Assembly: GCA_024643485.1 (NCBI GenBank) | Contig: JAHEMU010000049.1 | Location: forward strand, 1 to 11,331 | Reading direction: 5' to 3' | Source: Cytophagales bacterium | Lineage (GTDB): Bacteria; Bacteroidota; Bacteroidia; Cytophagales; Cyclobacteriaceae | DNA length: 11,331 nucleotides | Shown here: positions 1 to 7,529 of the stretch, one piece after another | Layout: each line of letters starts with the position of its first letter | Numbering within the stretch: position 1 is the first letter of the stretch | Made by a program: the position numbers and the translations under genes | Notes under the pieces: generated by a model | Databases searched by the model: none | What the model saw: the letters and a program-made list of their open reading frames with translations, nothing else | What the model was told of the DNA's origin: nothing

Positions 1-20
1 ACGCAACAACACCTAACCAC

Positions 21-184
21 AGACCCCGTAGGGGTCTAACCCTATTAACTCACCAACCTACGACACCTACCACGACCCCGTAGGGGTCAAACCTCAGTAC
101 CCCATCATGCTACAGAAACTACTCTTAGATGCGGTAAGTGTCTAACCTCAGTAACTTACTATACTCCCCATACGAGTCACACCT
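21..184 (+). repeat. Decaying array of a palindromic (REP-like) repeat
   Basis: Two perfect copies of GACCCCGTAGGGGTC lie at 22-36 and 74-88. Each can fold into a six-base-pair stem around a GTA loop. Two further copies in the same orientation are degenerate: 128-142, which keeps about 10 of 15 core positions and the following AACCTCAGTA, and about 164-178, followed by ACACCT. Starts are 52, 54 and 36 bases apart. The flank after each core is similar (t/aAACC, then CTCAGTA in units two and three), so the repeated unit is longer than the palindrome. Unit two (73-93) is identical over 21 bases to the copy at 6312-6332. It behaves like an intergenic REP/BIME-type element that has duplicated and then drifted. 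It could also serve as a terminator for a gene beyond the left edge. Confidence 0.75.
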
Positions 185-433
185 TATTTGCACAAATCAA
201 TAATCCTCCGCATGAAAGATCCATTTTTTTGCAAAATACGCAACAGATTGCCTCCTATTATGCGAAAATCGATTTGGAATTACTTTTGTAAAAGATTAAA
301 TTTATAATGAGTCAAGAGATTTTTGTTCAATAACACGTTTTTATACCCTATAAAAGAAAGGTCTATTTATCTTTAAATAAAAATATTTACGAACAGAAAG
401 TGAAGTTGGGTTGATTTACTAAATCTTATACCC
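185..433 (+). other. AT-rich leader of the dehydratase-activase operon
   Basis: Together with the repeat array before it, this makes up the 433 bases without a gene at the left edge. No open reading frame of useful length, tRNA or conserved RNA fold was seen. It contains homopolymer T and A runs and one candidate promoter (about 259-288). The start codon at 434 has no convincing Shine-Dalgarno, only A-rich sequence, which is normal in Bacteroidota. Confidence 0.5.
259..288 (+). promoter_or_regulatory. Candidate Bacteroidota sigma promoter for the operon
   Basis: TACTTTTG at 281-288 fits the Bacteroidota -7 element TAnnTTTG exactly. The upstream partner is poor: TATG at 259-262 stands in for TTTG with 18 bases between, slightly short of the usual 19-21. 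If used, transcription would begin near 295 and leave a leader of roughly 140 bases. Only the -7 element is well supported. Confidence 0.3.
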
Positions 434-2167
434 ATGAAATCAGTCTATTCTCCAACAGCATCAGGTCCCATTCTTCCCAACCATACGGAACAATCAAAAA
501 GAAAATCACGCTTAAAAATCAAGCATTTCCAGCGTCATTATGAGCGACCCTTTCTTCGGCATGAAAGAGAACATACTACCGTATTAGTCGGGGGCCTCTC
601 TCCCGCCCATGACTTCCTATTTGAAGGAGCCCTAAAGGGGCTAGGCTACAAAGCCAAGGCCCTCCCTCCTACTAATATTGAAGCATTTCACCTTGGACGC
701 GAATACGGAAATAACGGTTATTGCAATCCTGGTTATTTTACTGTGGGAAATTTAATCTTATACCTAAGACAATTGGCTGAATCTGGAATTCCCAAGAAAG
801 ATATTGTTGAAAATTACGTATTCTTTACCATAGGGTGTAATGCCCCTTGTCGGTTTGGAATGCTGGAAGCAGAATACAGGATGGCCTTGGAAGATTCCGG
901 GTTTGATGGATTTCGAATACTTGTTTTCGAAAATGAAGGTGGCCTTAGGCAACGAGTAGAAGGCAATGGTTTTGATGTCGACCCTGAGTTTTTTTTAGCA
1001 ACGGTAAACGCGCTGAATATAGCGGATACCATCAATAATTATGTTTATGCTAATCGGCCTTATGAAAAAATTTCAGGTTCAACAAATGAAGTTCGAGATC
1101 GTGCTTTACAATTTATTTATGAGAAACTTTCTTCTAAAAAACGCTTTCAATTATTACCGTTTTGGAAGTCGATTTTTCAAAAAATAAAATTTGATGGAGT
1201 TGCCTTTTTCATCTCCATTTTTATCCAACAAATCAGTAGTTCTTATTATACAAATGCACTCAAACAAGTAAAAAGCCTGTTTAATGAAATAGAAGTAGAT
1301 CGCCTAAAACCTAAACCTAAAGTTAAAATCACGGGTGAATTTTGGGCCATGACTACCGTTGGAGATGGGAATTTTGACTTATTTAATTTTTTAGAAGAAG
1401 AGGGATCTGAATTATTAATAGAACCCGTCGCGTCTTTGATTCAATTTCTATTTTCAAAAGGAATGCTTCGTCATAGAAATAAAAGAAAGTTGATTTTAAG
1501 GGAACATGTGAAAAGTAATTGGAACCTCCAAAAACGTTTACACAATTATATTCAATACCAGAAAAAACTTATCACACTCAAAGTAGGATTATTTTTATTC
1601 AGAAGGGAATACCACCGATTACTAAAAGCTTTAGGAGGAAATTATCACGAGATGATCAACCAACCTGTCCTTCAAAAACTAGCCCAACGGTATTACAACA
1701 TAAATATTGAAGGTGGCGAAGGATATATGGAAATCACAAAAAACATTTATTATCATTTAAATTTTCTCAGTCATATGGTGATTAGTCTGAAGCCGTTCGG
1801 TTGCATGCCATCCACGCAATCGGACGGTGCTCAGGCATTGGTAATGGAGGATCACAAGGACATGATTTACCTACCAGTTGAAACTGCAGGAGAGGGAAAA
1901 ACAAACGCACAAAGTAGGGTACTTATGGCCTTAGGGGAAGCTAGATTGAAAACCAAAGTTGAAATTGAAAAGGCAAAAAAAAGCACTCGTTCTTCCTATC
2001 AAGAAATTACAGATTTCATAGAAAATAATGCGATGTTAAAAAAACCTGGTTATAAGGTTCCTCATTTTAATGGGGTAGTCAGCCAAGCGGCTAACATGAT
2101 TTACCATGTGGATGATTTAATTTCACAATCCCCAATTAAAAATCTCCAAAATACCTTTCAATCATGA
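434..2167 (+). CDS. 2-hydroxyacyl-CoA dehydratase-like iron-sulfur protein (HgdB/BcrBC-like component)
   Basis: This 577-residue cytoplasmic protein belongs to the 2-hydroxyglutaryl-CoA dehydratase D-component superfamily, whose members receive electrons from an ATP-driven activase. Family motifs are clear: LVGGLSPAHDFLFEGAL (51-67), GNNGYCNPGYFTVGNL (92-107), GCNAPCRFGMLEAEYR (134-149), VKITGEFWAMTTVGDGNF (297-314) and KPFGCMPSTQSDGAQA (453-468). The protein has only four cysteines (97, 135, 139, 457), all inside these motifs. They are therefore the likely ligands of one [4Fe-4S] cluster; this is inferred. In many bacteria this region is the C-terminal part of a single protein that also carries the activase domains, but here it is a separate gene placed first. 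Residues 1-46 form a basic extension with no recognised domain. The stop overlaps the next start as ATGA. The substrate cannot be told from sequence, and a true dehydratase activity is not shown. Confidence 0.85.
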   Translation: MKSVYSPTASGPILPNHTEQSKRKSRLKIKHFQRHYERPFLRHEREHTTVLVGGLSPAHDFLFEGALKGLGYKAKALPPTNIEAFHLGREYGNNGYCNPGYFTVGNLILYLRQLAESGIPKKDIVENYVFFTIGCNAPCRFGMLEAEYRMALEDSGFDGFRILVFENEGGLRQRVEGNGFDVDPEFFLATVNALNIADTINNYVYANRPYEKISGSTNEVRDRALQFIYEKLSSKKRFQLLPFWKSIFQKIKFDGVAFFISIFIQQISSSYYTNALKQVKSLFNEIEVDRLKPKPKVKITGEFWAMTTVGDGNFDLFNFLEEEGSELLIEPVASLIQFLFSKGMLRHRNKRKLILREHVKSNWNLQKRLHNYIQYQKKLITLKVGLFLFRREYHRLLKALGGNYHEMINQPVLQKLAQRYYNINIEGGEGYMEITKNIYYHLNFLSHMVISLKPFGCMPSTQSDGAQALVMEDHKDMIYLPVETAGEGKTNAQSRVLMALGEARLKTKVEIEKAKKSTRSSYQEITDFIENNAMLKKPGYKVPHFNGVVSQAANMIYHVDDLISQSPIKNLQNTFQS

Positions 2168-5100
2168 CAACAATCAAACAATATATTGGTATAGATGTTG
2201 GCTCTACTACAGTCAAAGCTGTCGTTGTAGATGCTTCGACCGACCGTATTATTTGGAAAGATTACCAACGACACGAAACCAAACAACCCGAAAAAGTATT
2301 ACAGTTTCTTAAACGAATAAAACACTTATTTCCTTCTATTAAAAATGAGGAAACCCGGTTGTTTATGACCGGAAGTGGCTCTATGAATATTGCCACTTTA
2401 GTAGGGGCTAAATTCGTTCAAGAGGTAACTGCAGTTTGTTTAGCGGCAGAAAAACTATATCCTGAAGTGGGTACTGTCATCGATTTAGGTGGCCAAGATT
2501 CAAAAATCATCGTTTTTAAAGAAAATTCTTCTACTGGCAGGAAAAATAAAGTGCCTAGTATGAACGACAAATGTGCTGGAGGGACAGGCGCCTATTTAGA
2601 TAAGATTAATGCTAAACTAGGAATTCCATCAAGTGAACTTGGCAAACTAGAATATGATGGAATTAAATTACACCCAGTGGCTGGTAAATGCGGCGTTTTT
2701 GCTGAAACAGATATCAATAGTTTGCAAAAACAGGGAATCCCTCGTGATGAACTTATGGCTAGTCTGTTCGAAGCCATCATTCTTCAAAATTTAACTGTAC
2801 TTGCCAGAGGTCATACATTAAGACCTACCGTTTTATTACTTGGAGGTCCTAATACCTATATCAAAGGAATTCAACAGGCGTGGAAATACCATATTGCTCA
2901 AATTTGGGAGGAACGAAAAGTTATTATTCCAAAAGAAAAATCAGTTGATGATCTGATCATTTCACCCGACCTAGGTTTGTATTTCGCTGCTATTGGGGCA
3001 GTCACATTTGGAAGAGAAGAAGAAGAAGACCTAGGCCAATATTCTGGTTGGAAGGAACTGGAATATTATATTAATGAAGGTAGATCACTTCTAAAATCAA
3101 TAGGTGAAACAGGTTTAGCTGCATCCAAAGAAGAACTAAATGCCTTTCTTGCGGCCTATTCTCCTGAGAAATTTCAACCTGCTTTTTTTAATTCTGGTGA
3201 GGTAATTCGCGGATTTATAGGTTTAGATGTAGGTTCTACTTCTACTAAAGCAGTGCTAATGAATGAAAATAAAGAAGTATTGTTAAAATCTTATCAATTG
3301 TCGAAAGCGAATCCCATTAAGGATACTCAAGAAGTACTAAAATCATTATATAAAGAAATTTCTGACGCAAATGCCAAACTCGAAGTACTCGGAATTGTCA
3401 CCACAGGCTATGCGAAAGATGTTCTGAAAGATATTCTTTATGCTGATAGTGCTATTGTTGAAACCGTAGCTCATACCAATTCGGCACTTCACTATTATGA
3501 AAACGTGGATGTGATATGTGACATCGGTGGCCAAGATATAAAAATCATGATGCTCAAAGATGGAAAAGTGAAAGATTTTGAGCTAAATACACAATGTTCA
3601 GCTGGAAATGGATATTTCCTTCAAAGTACAGCCAATGACTTTGGGATACCTGTAGAGCAATACGCAGAGGTCGCTTTTACAGCAAAAAACTGTCCATCCT
3701 TTTCTTATGGCTGCGCTGTTTTTCTCCAATCTGATATTGTAAATTTCCAACGGCAAGGTTGGAAAGCAGAGGAAATTCTGGCAGGACTTACCCGAGTTTT
3801 ACCTAAAAATGTGTGGCTATATGTTGCGCAAATACCAAATTTCGCAAAACTTGGAACGCGTTTTGTATTACAAGGAGGAACTCAACGGAATTTGGCAGCA
3901 GTAAAGGCTCAAGTGGATTTTATTCAATCCAGATACGAGGGAAAAGAAGAGCAACCTACCATTATTGTTCACAAACATTGTGGAGAAAGTGGTGCTATAG
4001 GGGCTGCCTTGGAAGCCATAAAATTATATAACCAACCAGATTTTACTACTTCATTTATTGGAATGCATGAGGTATTCAATTTAACATATGAAACCATAAC
4101 GAACGAAACTACGCGTTGCGATTTCTGTAAAAACAAATGTTTGAGAACTTTTATTGATTTACAAATAGGAAAATCAAATCAATCTATTCTGCCAGAATAT
4201 GCCTCCCATGATTTTCCGGAAAACACCCCTCCTTTTTCAGAATCTGAAGAAGACCTACATATTTCACGAAGAATAATTGTGGGATATCAATGTGATAAGG
4301 GATCTGTCGAAGAGTTGGAAGATATGCGTTCTATCAAAAATGAAATGGAAGAAGTAATATCCAACACTCCAAATTTAATTGATGAAACACTAAAAGAACT
4401 ATTCAAAAGCTATTCCCCTTCTAAAATTTATCAAACACACCCTGAGTTAAAAATCAAATCTAGTGTGATCGAGAATAGAAAAAATATCAGAATTGGAATT
4501 CCGAGAATCCTCTTAATGTATTCATTAGCCCCATTATTTACTGCATATTTTGAAAGCTTGGGAATCCGAAAAAGCAACATCACCTTTTCTGATTACACCA
4601 GCGAAAAATTGTTTAAAGAAGGCGGAAAGCGAGGGATCATCGACCCTTGCTATCCAAGTAAAGTCACACTTTCACATGTCCATAACCTATTATTTAACCA
4701 CCATAAGGAAAGGCCTTTAAACATCATCTTTTATCCAATGATCGGTGATTTGAAAACAGAAATTAAAAACACCGTCGGCTTTTGGGTTTGTCCTTCCATT
4801 GTTCCTTCTGGAGAAGCTACAAAGGCCGCTTTTATGAAAGAAAGGGATTTATTTGCTGAGAATAATATTCAGTATATTAACCCGTTTTTAAATCTTGCAA
4901 ATCACGAATTATTTGAGTTACAAATGTTCGAAACATTTAAAAATCTATTCAATTTAACTGAACAGGAGAATAAAATCGCAATTAAACAAGGATTTGAAAA
5001 ATTGCAGCAATTTAAAAATGAGATGAGAAATCGTTCAAGAAAGGTTCTTGACAACCTTGAACAGAACAATAAGTTGGGAATTGTATTATTAGGACGCCCC

Positions 5101-5595
5101 TATCACAAGGACCCAGGAATAAACCATGAACTATTTTCTGAATTTCAAAAATTAGGTTATCCTGTTTTGGCTCAAGATATTTTACCAACAGACCCCGACA
5201 CATTAGAACAAATTTTCGGGGAAGATCTGAGAAATAATATCATTTCAGACCCAATGGAAGTGAGTGATGTTTGGAAACGAACCCTAAGTTCAAACGTCAA
5301 TATAAAAATTTGGGCCGCAAAATTTGTTGCTCGTCACCCGAATTTGATAGGTTTAGAACTATCAAATTTTAAATGTGGACACGACGCCCCTACCTATAAC
5401 TTGATCCAAGAAATCATTGAACGCTCTGGCACCCCGTTTTTTAGCTTGAAAGATGTTGATGAAAATAAACCAAAAGGTTCGATTAAACTCAGAATCGAAA
5501 CGATGCACTATTTTCTAAAACAATATCAAGCGAATCGATATTCACCTAGGTTTTCGAAAACTAAAACCCAAAAAGAATATGAAACTGTTAATTAG
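2164..5595 (+). CDS. Tandem BadF/BadG/BcrA/BcrD-type activase ATPase with DUF2229-like region
   Basis: This 1143-residue protein has two ASKHA-fold activase domains in a row. Domain 1 (about 6-285) has the phosphate loop IGIDVGSTTVKAV, DLGGQDSK (107-114), KCAGGTGAYLD and GKCGVFAETD. Domain 2 (about 350-620) has IGLDVGSTSTKAV, DIGGQDIK (453-460), QCSAGNGYF and YGCAVFLQSDI. In each domain the two cluster cysteines are 39 residues apart (137/176 and 478/517). This matches the spacing of the HgdC activase, where two subunits share one [4Fe-4S] cluster. One chain could thus form an internal pseudo-dimer; this is inferred. Residues about 650-1125 are DUF2229-like, with CDFCKNKC (652-659), GIPRILLMYSLAP (778-790), DPCYPSK (827-833) and GRPYHKDPGINHE (977-989). 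Expected role: ATP-coupled low-potential electron transfer to the protein encoded just upstream, with which it overlaps by four bases. The start at 2164 is fixed by this overlap. Confidence 0.88.
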   Translation: MTTIKQYIGIDVGSTTVKAVVVDASTDRIIWKDYQRHETKQPEKVLQFLKRIKHLFPSIKNEETRLFMTGSGSMNIATLVGAKFVQEVTAVCLAAEKLYPEVGTVIDLGGQDSKIIVFKENSSTGRKNKVPSMNDKCAGGTGAYLDKINAKLGIPSSELGKLEYDGIKLHPVAGKCGVFAETDINSLQKQGIPRDELMASLFEAIILQNLTVLARGHTLRPTVLLLGGPNTYIKGIQQAWKYHIAQIWEERKVIIPKEKSVDDLIISPDLGLYFAAIGAVTFGREEEEDLGQYSGWKELEYYINEGRSLLKSIGETGLAASKEELNAFLAAYSPEKFQPAFFNSGEVIRGFIGLDVGSTSTKAVLMNENKEVLLKSYQLSKANPIKDTQEVLKSLYKEISDANAKLEVLGIVTTGYAKDVLKDILYADSAIVETVAHTNSALHYYENVDVICDIGGQDIKIMMLKDGKVKDFELNTQCSAGNGYFLQSTANDFGIPVEQYAEVAFTAKNCPSFSYGCAVFLQSDIVNFQRQGWKAEEILAGLTRVLPKNVWLYVAQIPNFAKLGTRFVLQGGTQRNLAAVKAQVDFIQSRYEGKEEQPTIIVHKHCGESGAIGAALEAIKLYNQPDFTTSFIGMHEVFNLTYETITNETTRCDFCKNKCLRTFIDLQIGKSNQSILPEYASHDFPENTPPFSESEEDLHISRRIIVGYQCDKGSVEELEDMRSIKNEMEEVISNTPNLIDETLKELFKSYSPSKIYQTHPELKIKSSVIENRKNIRIGIPRILLMYSLAPLFTAYFESLGIRKSNITFSDYTSEKLFKEGGKRGIIDPCYPSKVTLSHVHNLLFNHHKERPLNIIFYPMIGDLKTEIKNTVGFWVCPSIVPSGEATKAAFMKERDLFAENNIQYINPFLNLANHELFELQMFETFKNLFNLTEQENKIAIKQGFEKLQQFKNEMRNRSRKVLDNLEQNNKLGIVLLGRPYHKDPGINHELFSEFQKLGYPVLAQDILPTDPDTLEQIFGEDLRNNIISDPMEVSDVWKRTLSSNVNIKIWAAKFVARHPNLIGLELSNFKCGHDAPTYNLIQEIIERSGTPFFSLKDVDENKPKGSIKLRIETMHYFLKQYQANRYSPRFSKTKTQKEYETVN

Positions 5596-6244
5596 TTTTT
5601 TCACGTTCACTATTCTCTCTTGCCTTAACCCTGTGAATTTGCAGGATGATTGTGAACATTTAAAAACACAAAATGGCATCAAAGTGTATGGCTGTGAATT
5701 ACCTAATTCAAATTTTAATGCGGTAAAAGCCGAGTTTGAAATTAATGCTACATTGGTACAATATGCTACCATGGCACTTCGTGTAGATCGATATCCACTT
5801 TGGAACTTTGAAGCTAGAAATTCAAAATTGGTGGAAAAATTCAAATCCACCGAATTAATTTATTACTCAGAAGTGGATGCCCCTTGGCCGGTTCAGGATC
5901 GCGATATTATTTTACACATGAAAGTTGACCAACATCCTATTTCAAAAATACTAACCATTCAACTGAAAAGTTTACCTGATTACCTTCCAGAAAACCCTGA
6001 ATTTATTAGAATAAAAGAATATTGGTCAGAATTACGAGTAATCCCTCTATCTCTTACTAAATCTAGAATTGAATATTACCTAGAACTAAACCCCGGGGGA
6101 GAAATTCCTGCATGGATTGTAAATTTCATCTGCGCTCGAATTCCGATCAATACGTTTACAAACTTCAAAAACAGTATTAACTCCTTTACTAATACCGAAT
6201 CTGTCTATTATCCGATTATGAATTGGGGAGTTGAGAATTATTAG
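5579..6244 (+). CDS. Exported START-domain (SRPBCC fold) lipid-binding-like protein
   Basis: This 221-residue protein begins with a short basic-hydrophobic signal (MKLLISFFTFTILSC). ILSC could act as a lipobox with Cys15 as the lipidated residue, although Leu at -2 is not ideal. Residues about 25-210 look like a START domain: an early LKTQNGIKVYGCEL strand, then DRYPLWNF, the family-typical APWPVQDRDIILHM (about 101-114), a WSELRVIPLS strand, and the C-terminal LNPGGEIPAWIVNF segment before the closing helix. START domains bind a hydrophobic ligand in a deep cavity; the ligand here is unknown. The ATG lies inside the end of the activase gene (17-base overlap), so translation is coupled and the gene is part of the operon. 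Why a periplasmic or membrane-anchored lipid binder travels with a cytoplasmic activase is not evident. A plain secreted form is possible if Cys15 is not lipidated. Confidence 0.78.
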   Translation: MKLLISFFTFTILSCLNPVNLQDDCEHLKTQNGIKVYGCELPNSNFNAVKAEFEINATLVQYATMALRVDRYPLWNFEARNSKLVEKFKSTELIYYSEVDAPWPVQDRDIILHMKVDQHPISKILTIQLKSLPDYLPENPEFIRIKEYWSELRVIPLSLTKSRIEYYLELNPGGEIPAWIVNFICARIPINTFTNFKNSINSFTNTESVYYPIMNWGVENY

Positions 6245-6260
6245 GATAGAGGGTAGAGAA

Positions 6261-6276
6261 TACAGGATACAGGATA
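6261..6276 (+). repeat. Short tandem repeat TACAGGA x2
   Basis: TACAGGATACAGGATA is two direct copies of a seven-base unit plus two more bases. It lies in the purine-rich spacer between the convergent START gene and the HEAT-like gene. It is too short to assign a role. Confidence 0.4.
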
Positions 6277-6311
6277 TGTGCTTTCATGATATAGTTTATT
6301 CAGTAGTTAGT

Positions 6312-6332
6312 CGACCCCGTAGGGGTCAAACC
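6312..6332 (+). repeat. Third perfect copy of the palindromic repeat, at a gene end
   Basis: The core GACCCCGTAGGGGTC is at 6313-6327. The 21 bases 6312-6332 are identical to 73-93, including one base before and five after the core. The copy sits between two convergent genes. On the minus strand its TGA (6328-6326) is the stop codon of the HEAT-like gene, so the repeat overlaps coding sequence. The six-pair stem with a GTA loop has no T-tract on either side, so it is at best a weak terminator. Orientation (GTA loop on the plus strand) is the same as in the left array. Confidence 0.85.
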
Positions 6333-6832
6333 CCCATATCCCGAAGCATTTTCAATAACGATCGTTTTATTCCTGGAGAAAGCGGATCGATGTATTGTTT
6401 TTGTGTTAGAAAATCTATCTCTGGGCTCAATTCTGGATATTTTTTGGACATAGCAATCAAATATTGAAAGGAAATCATCCTTACCGAAGATTGTTTGTGA
6501 ATAGATTTCCATAAAGTAATACAACGATCAAATAGTAATCCCTCTTGGTTCTCATCTAATTCCATCTTAAGTAATATTTTTAATATTTCTCGTTGAAATC
6601 CCGATTGCCTATTGAGTAAACTAGCAATAAAATCATCTACATGAGGGAGTATTCTTGGGTCATTTTTCTTCATTGAATGCCACAACATCCATGAAGCGTT
6701 CCATCCAACATTTTCAGTATCTTCCAGAGCAACTCTCAGCGCTTCATCGAATTGTTCAGGATGATCTGTCAAATAACATTTCATTTTTTCAATCCCATGC
6801 CGAACCTTTAAAAATGCAATTAGTTGAGACAT
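6326..6832 (-). CDS. Hypothetical helical (HEAT/ARM-like) protein
   Basis: This 168-residue protein is not matched to a named family. It reads as a chain of amphipathic helices with regular hydrophobic spacing: about 25-54 (EALRVALEDTENVGWNASWM), 60-92, 98-130 and 140-165. This pattern and the Ala/Leu/Trp positions recall HEAT or ARM solenoid repeats. No signal peptide, membrane segment or catalytic motif is visible, so it is probably a small cytoplasmic scaffold or binding protein. It follows the membrane protein gene by 48 bases on the same strand and is probably co-transcribed. The last two codons (GGG GTT) and the TGA stop fall within or next to a dispersed palindromic repeat, so the C-terminus may have been reshaped by the repeat. 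Confidence 0.65.
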   Translation of the reverse strand: MSQLIAFLKVRHGIEKMKCYLTDHPEQFDEALRVALEDTENVGWNASWMLWHSMKKNDPRILPHVDDFIASLLNRQSGFQREILKILLKMELDENQEGLLFDRCITLWKSIHKQSSVRMISFQYLIAMSKKYPELSPEIDFLTQKQYIDPLSPGIKRSLLKMLRDMGV

Positions 6833-6880
6833 TCGACTATTATTTCCTATACTTAGTTCACCAAAATAAGGATCATAAAT

Positions 6881-7378
6881 CTATTGTCGACGAAATTTTC
6901 TAAATAATTTATTAGAAACTTGTTTTTTCTGGTGGTTGATATATTCCAGGCTCGCTCCGCGCAAAAGAGTATCCCCTATAAACCAATTTTTCAATAAAAA
7001 AGCGGCACCGGCATAGGGTAAAACGGCCAAGGCATTGTCGCGAAGAGAAACCGCGCCTCTCAACTGCCTTCTTACGTACAAAAACTTAAAAAACGCATTA
7101 AAGACCGTCCATATTATTGGAAATAACATGGGATAATAGGACGCTCCAGGGAGAGCAACCGTATAAACAATTATAAATGGCAATATCACCAAATCTACCC
7201 AAGCGGCAATCATACTCCATATTCCCAGGGAAGCACTAACGTACAAAATTCGGGATAATTTTTTATTGATAATGGTACGTTGTAAGTACAGGACCTCCTC
7301 CTCAGTATACCTTTCATGATTAGCAACGAAAGTACAAAATCGGTCTTTTTCACACGCTATTTTCTCGTCGGTAGTCAT
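6881..7378 (-). CDS. Small multi-pass membrane protein of unknown family
   Basis: This 165-residue protein has a charged cytoplasmic-looking N-terminus (1-42, with Cys9 and Cys15). Long hydrophobic stretches follow at about 43-77 (one long or two short helices, with WSMIAAW and LVILPFIIVYTV), about 81-101 (YPMLFPIIWTVFNAFFKFLYV) and about 113-131 (DNALAVLPYAGAAFLL). The tail is strongly basic (KKQVSNKLFRKFRR). By the positive-inside rule the tail should face the cytoplasm. No enzyme or transporter motif was recognised. It probably forms a two-gene unit with the downstream HEAT-like gene. It starts 151 bases downstream of the GH95 gene, far enough to have its own promoter. The ATG at 7378 is the only start that keeps the hydrophilic N-terminus. 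Confidence 0.65.
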   Translation of the reverse strand: MTTDEKIACEKDRFCTFVANHERYTEEEVLYLQRTIINKKLSRILYVSASLGIWSMIAAWVDLVILPFIIVYTVALPGASYYPMLFPIIWTVFNAFFKFLYVRRQLRGAVSLRDNALAVLPYAGAAFLLKNWFIGDTLLRGASLEYINHQKKQVSNKLFRKFRRQ

Positions 7379-7438
7379 AATTCAGAATCTTTAGCAAAGA
7401 TCGAAATTTTATAGATGATACAAAGTAACAACCATTAC

Positions 7439-7476
7439 AAAAGGTTAAATCGCCTATCTTGCAATATCAGCCTTTT
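7439..7476 (-). terminator. Possible stem-loop after the GH95 gene
   Basis: AAAAGG (7439-7444) and CCTTTT (7471-7476) are complementary. Inside, on the minus strand, ATTGC can pair with GCGAT, including one G-U pair, giving a two-part hairpin that ends in CCTTTTG. It lies 54 bases past the GH95 stop and before the next minus-strand gene. The loop is large and the T-run short, so support is weak. Confidence 0.27.
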
Positions 7477-7529
7477 ATATGATCCAAATGATTTTGAAGT
7501 ACATGATAATTGTTTAAATATAACTTCCG

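Noticed and set aside
21..184. CRISPR array
   Set aside because: Only two perfect copies, a 15-base palindromic core, uneven spacing (52, 54, 36), degenerate later units with related rather than unique spacers, and no cas gene.
4117..4140. Radical SAM cluster motif in the activase protein
   Set aside because: The cysteines (652, 655, 659) are CX2CX3C, the reverse of the radical SAM CX3CX2C, and no SAM barrel is visible; it fits the DUF2229-type region instead.
5542..5850. Minus-strand 102-residue reading frame over the START gene start
   Set aside because: It lies opposite two well-supported genes, has no recognisable domain, and is explained as a shadow frame.
7421..7428. Leftward promoter for the membrane protein gene (TTACTTTG on the minus strand)
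   Set aside because: One mismatch to TAnnTTTG and no -33 partner at the right distance.
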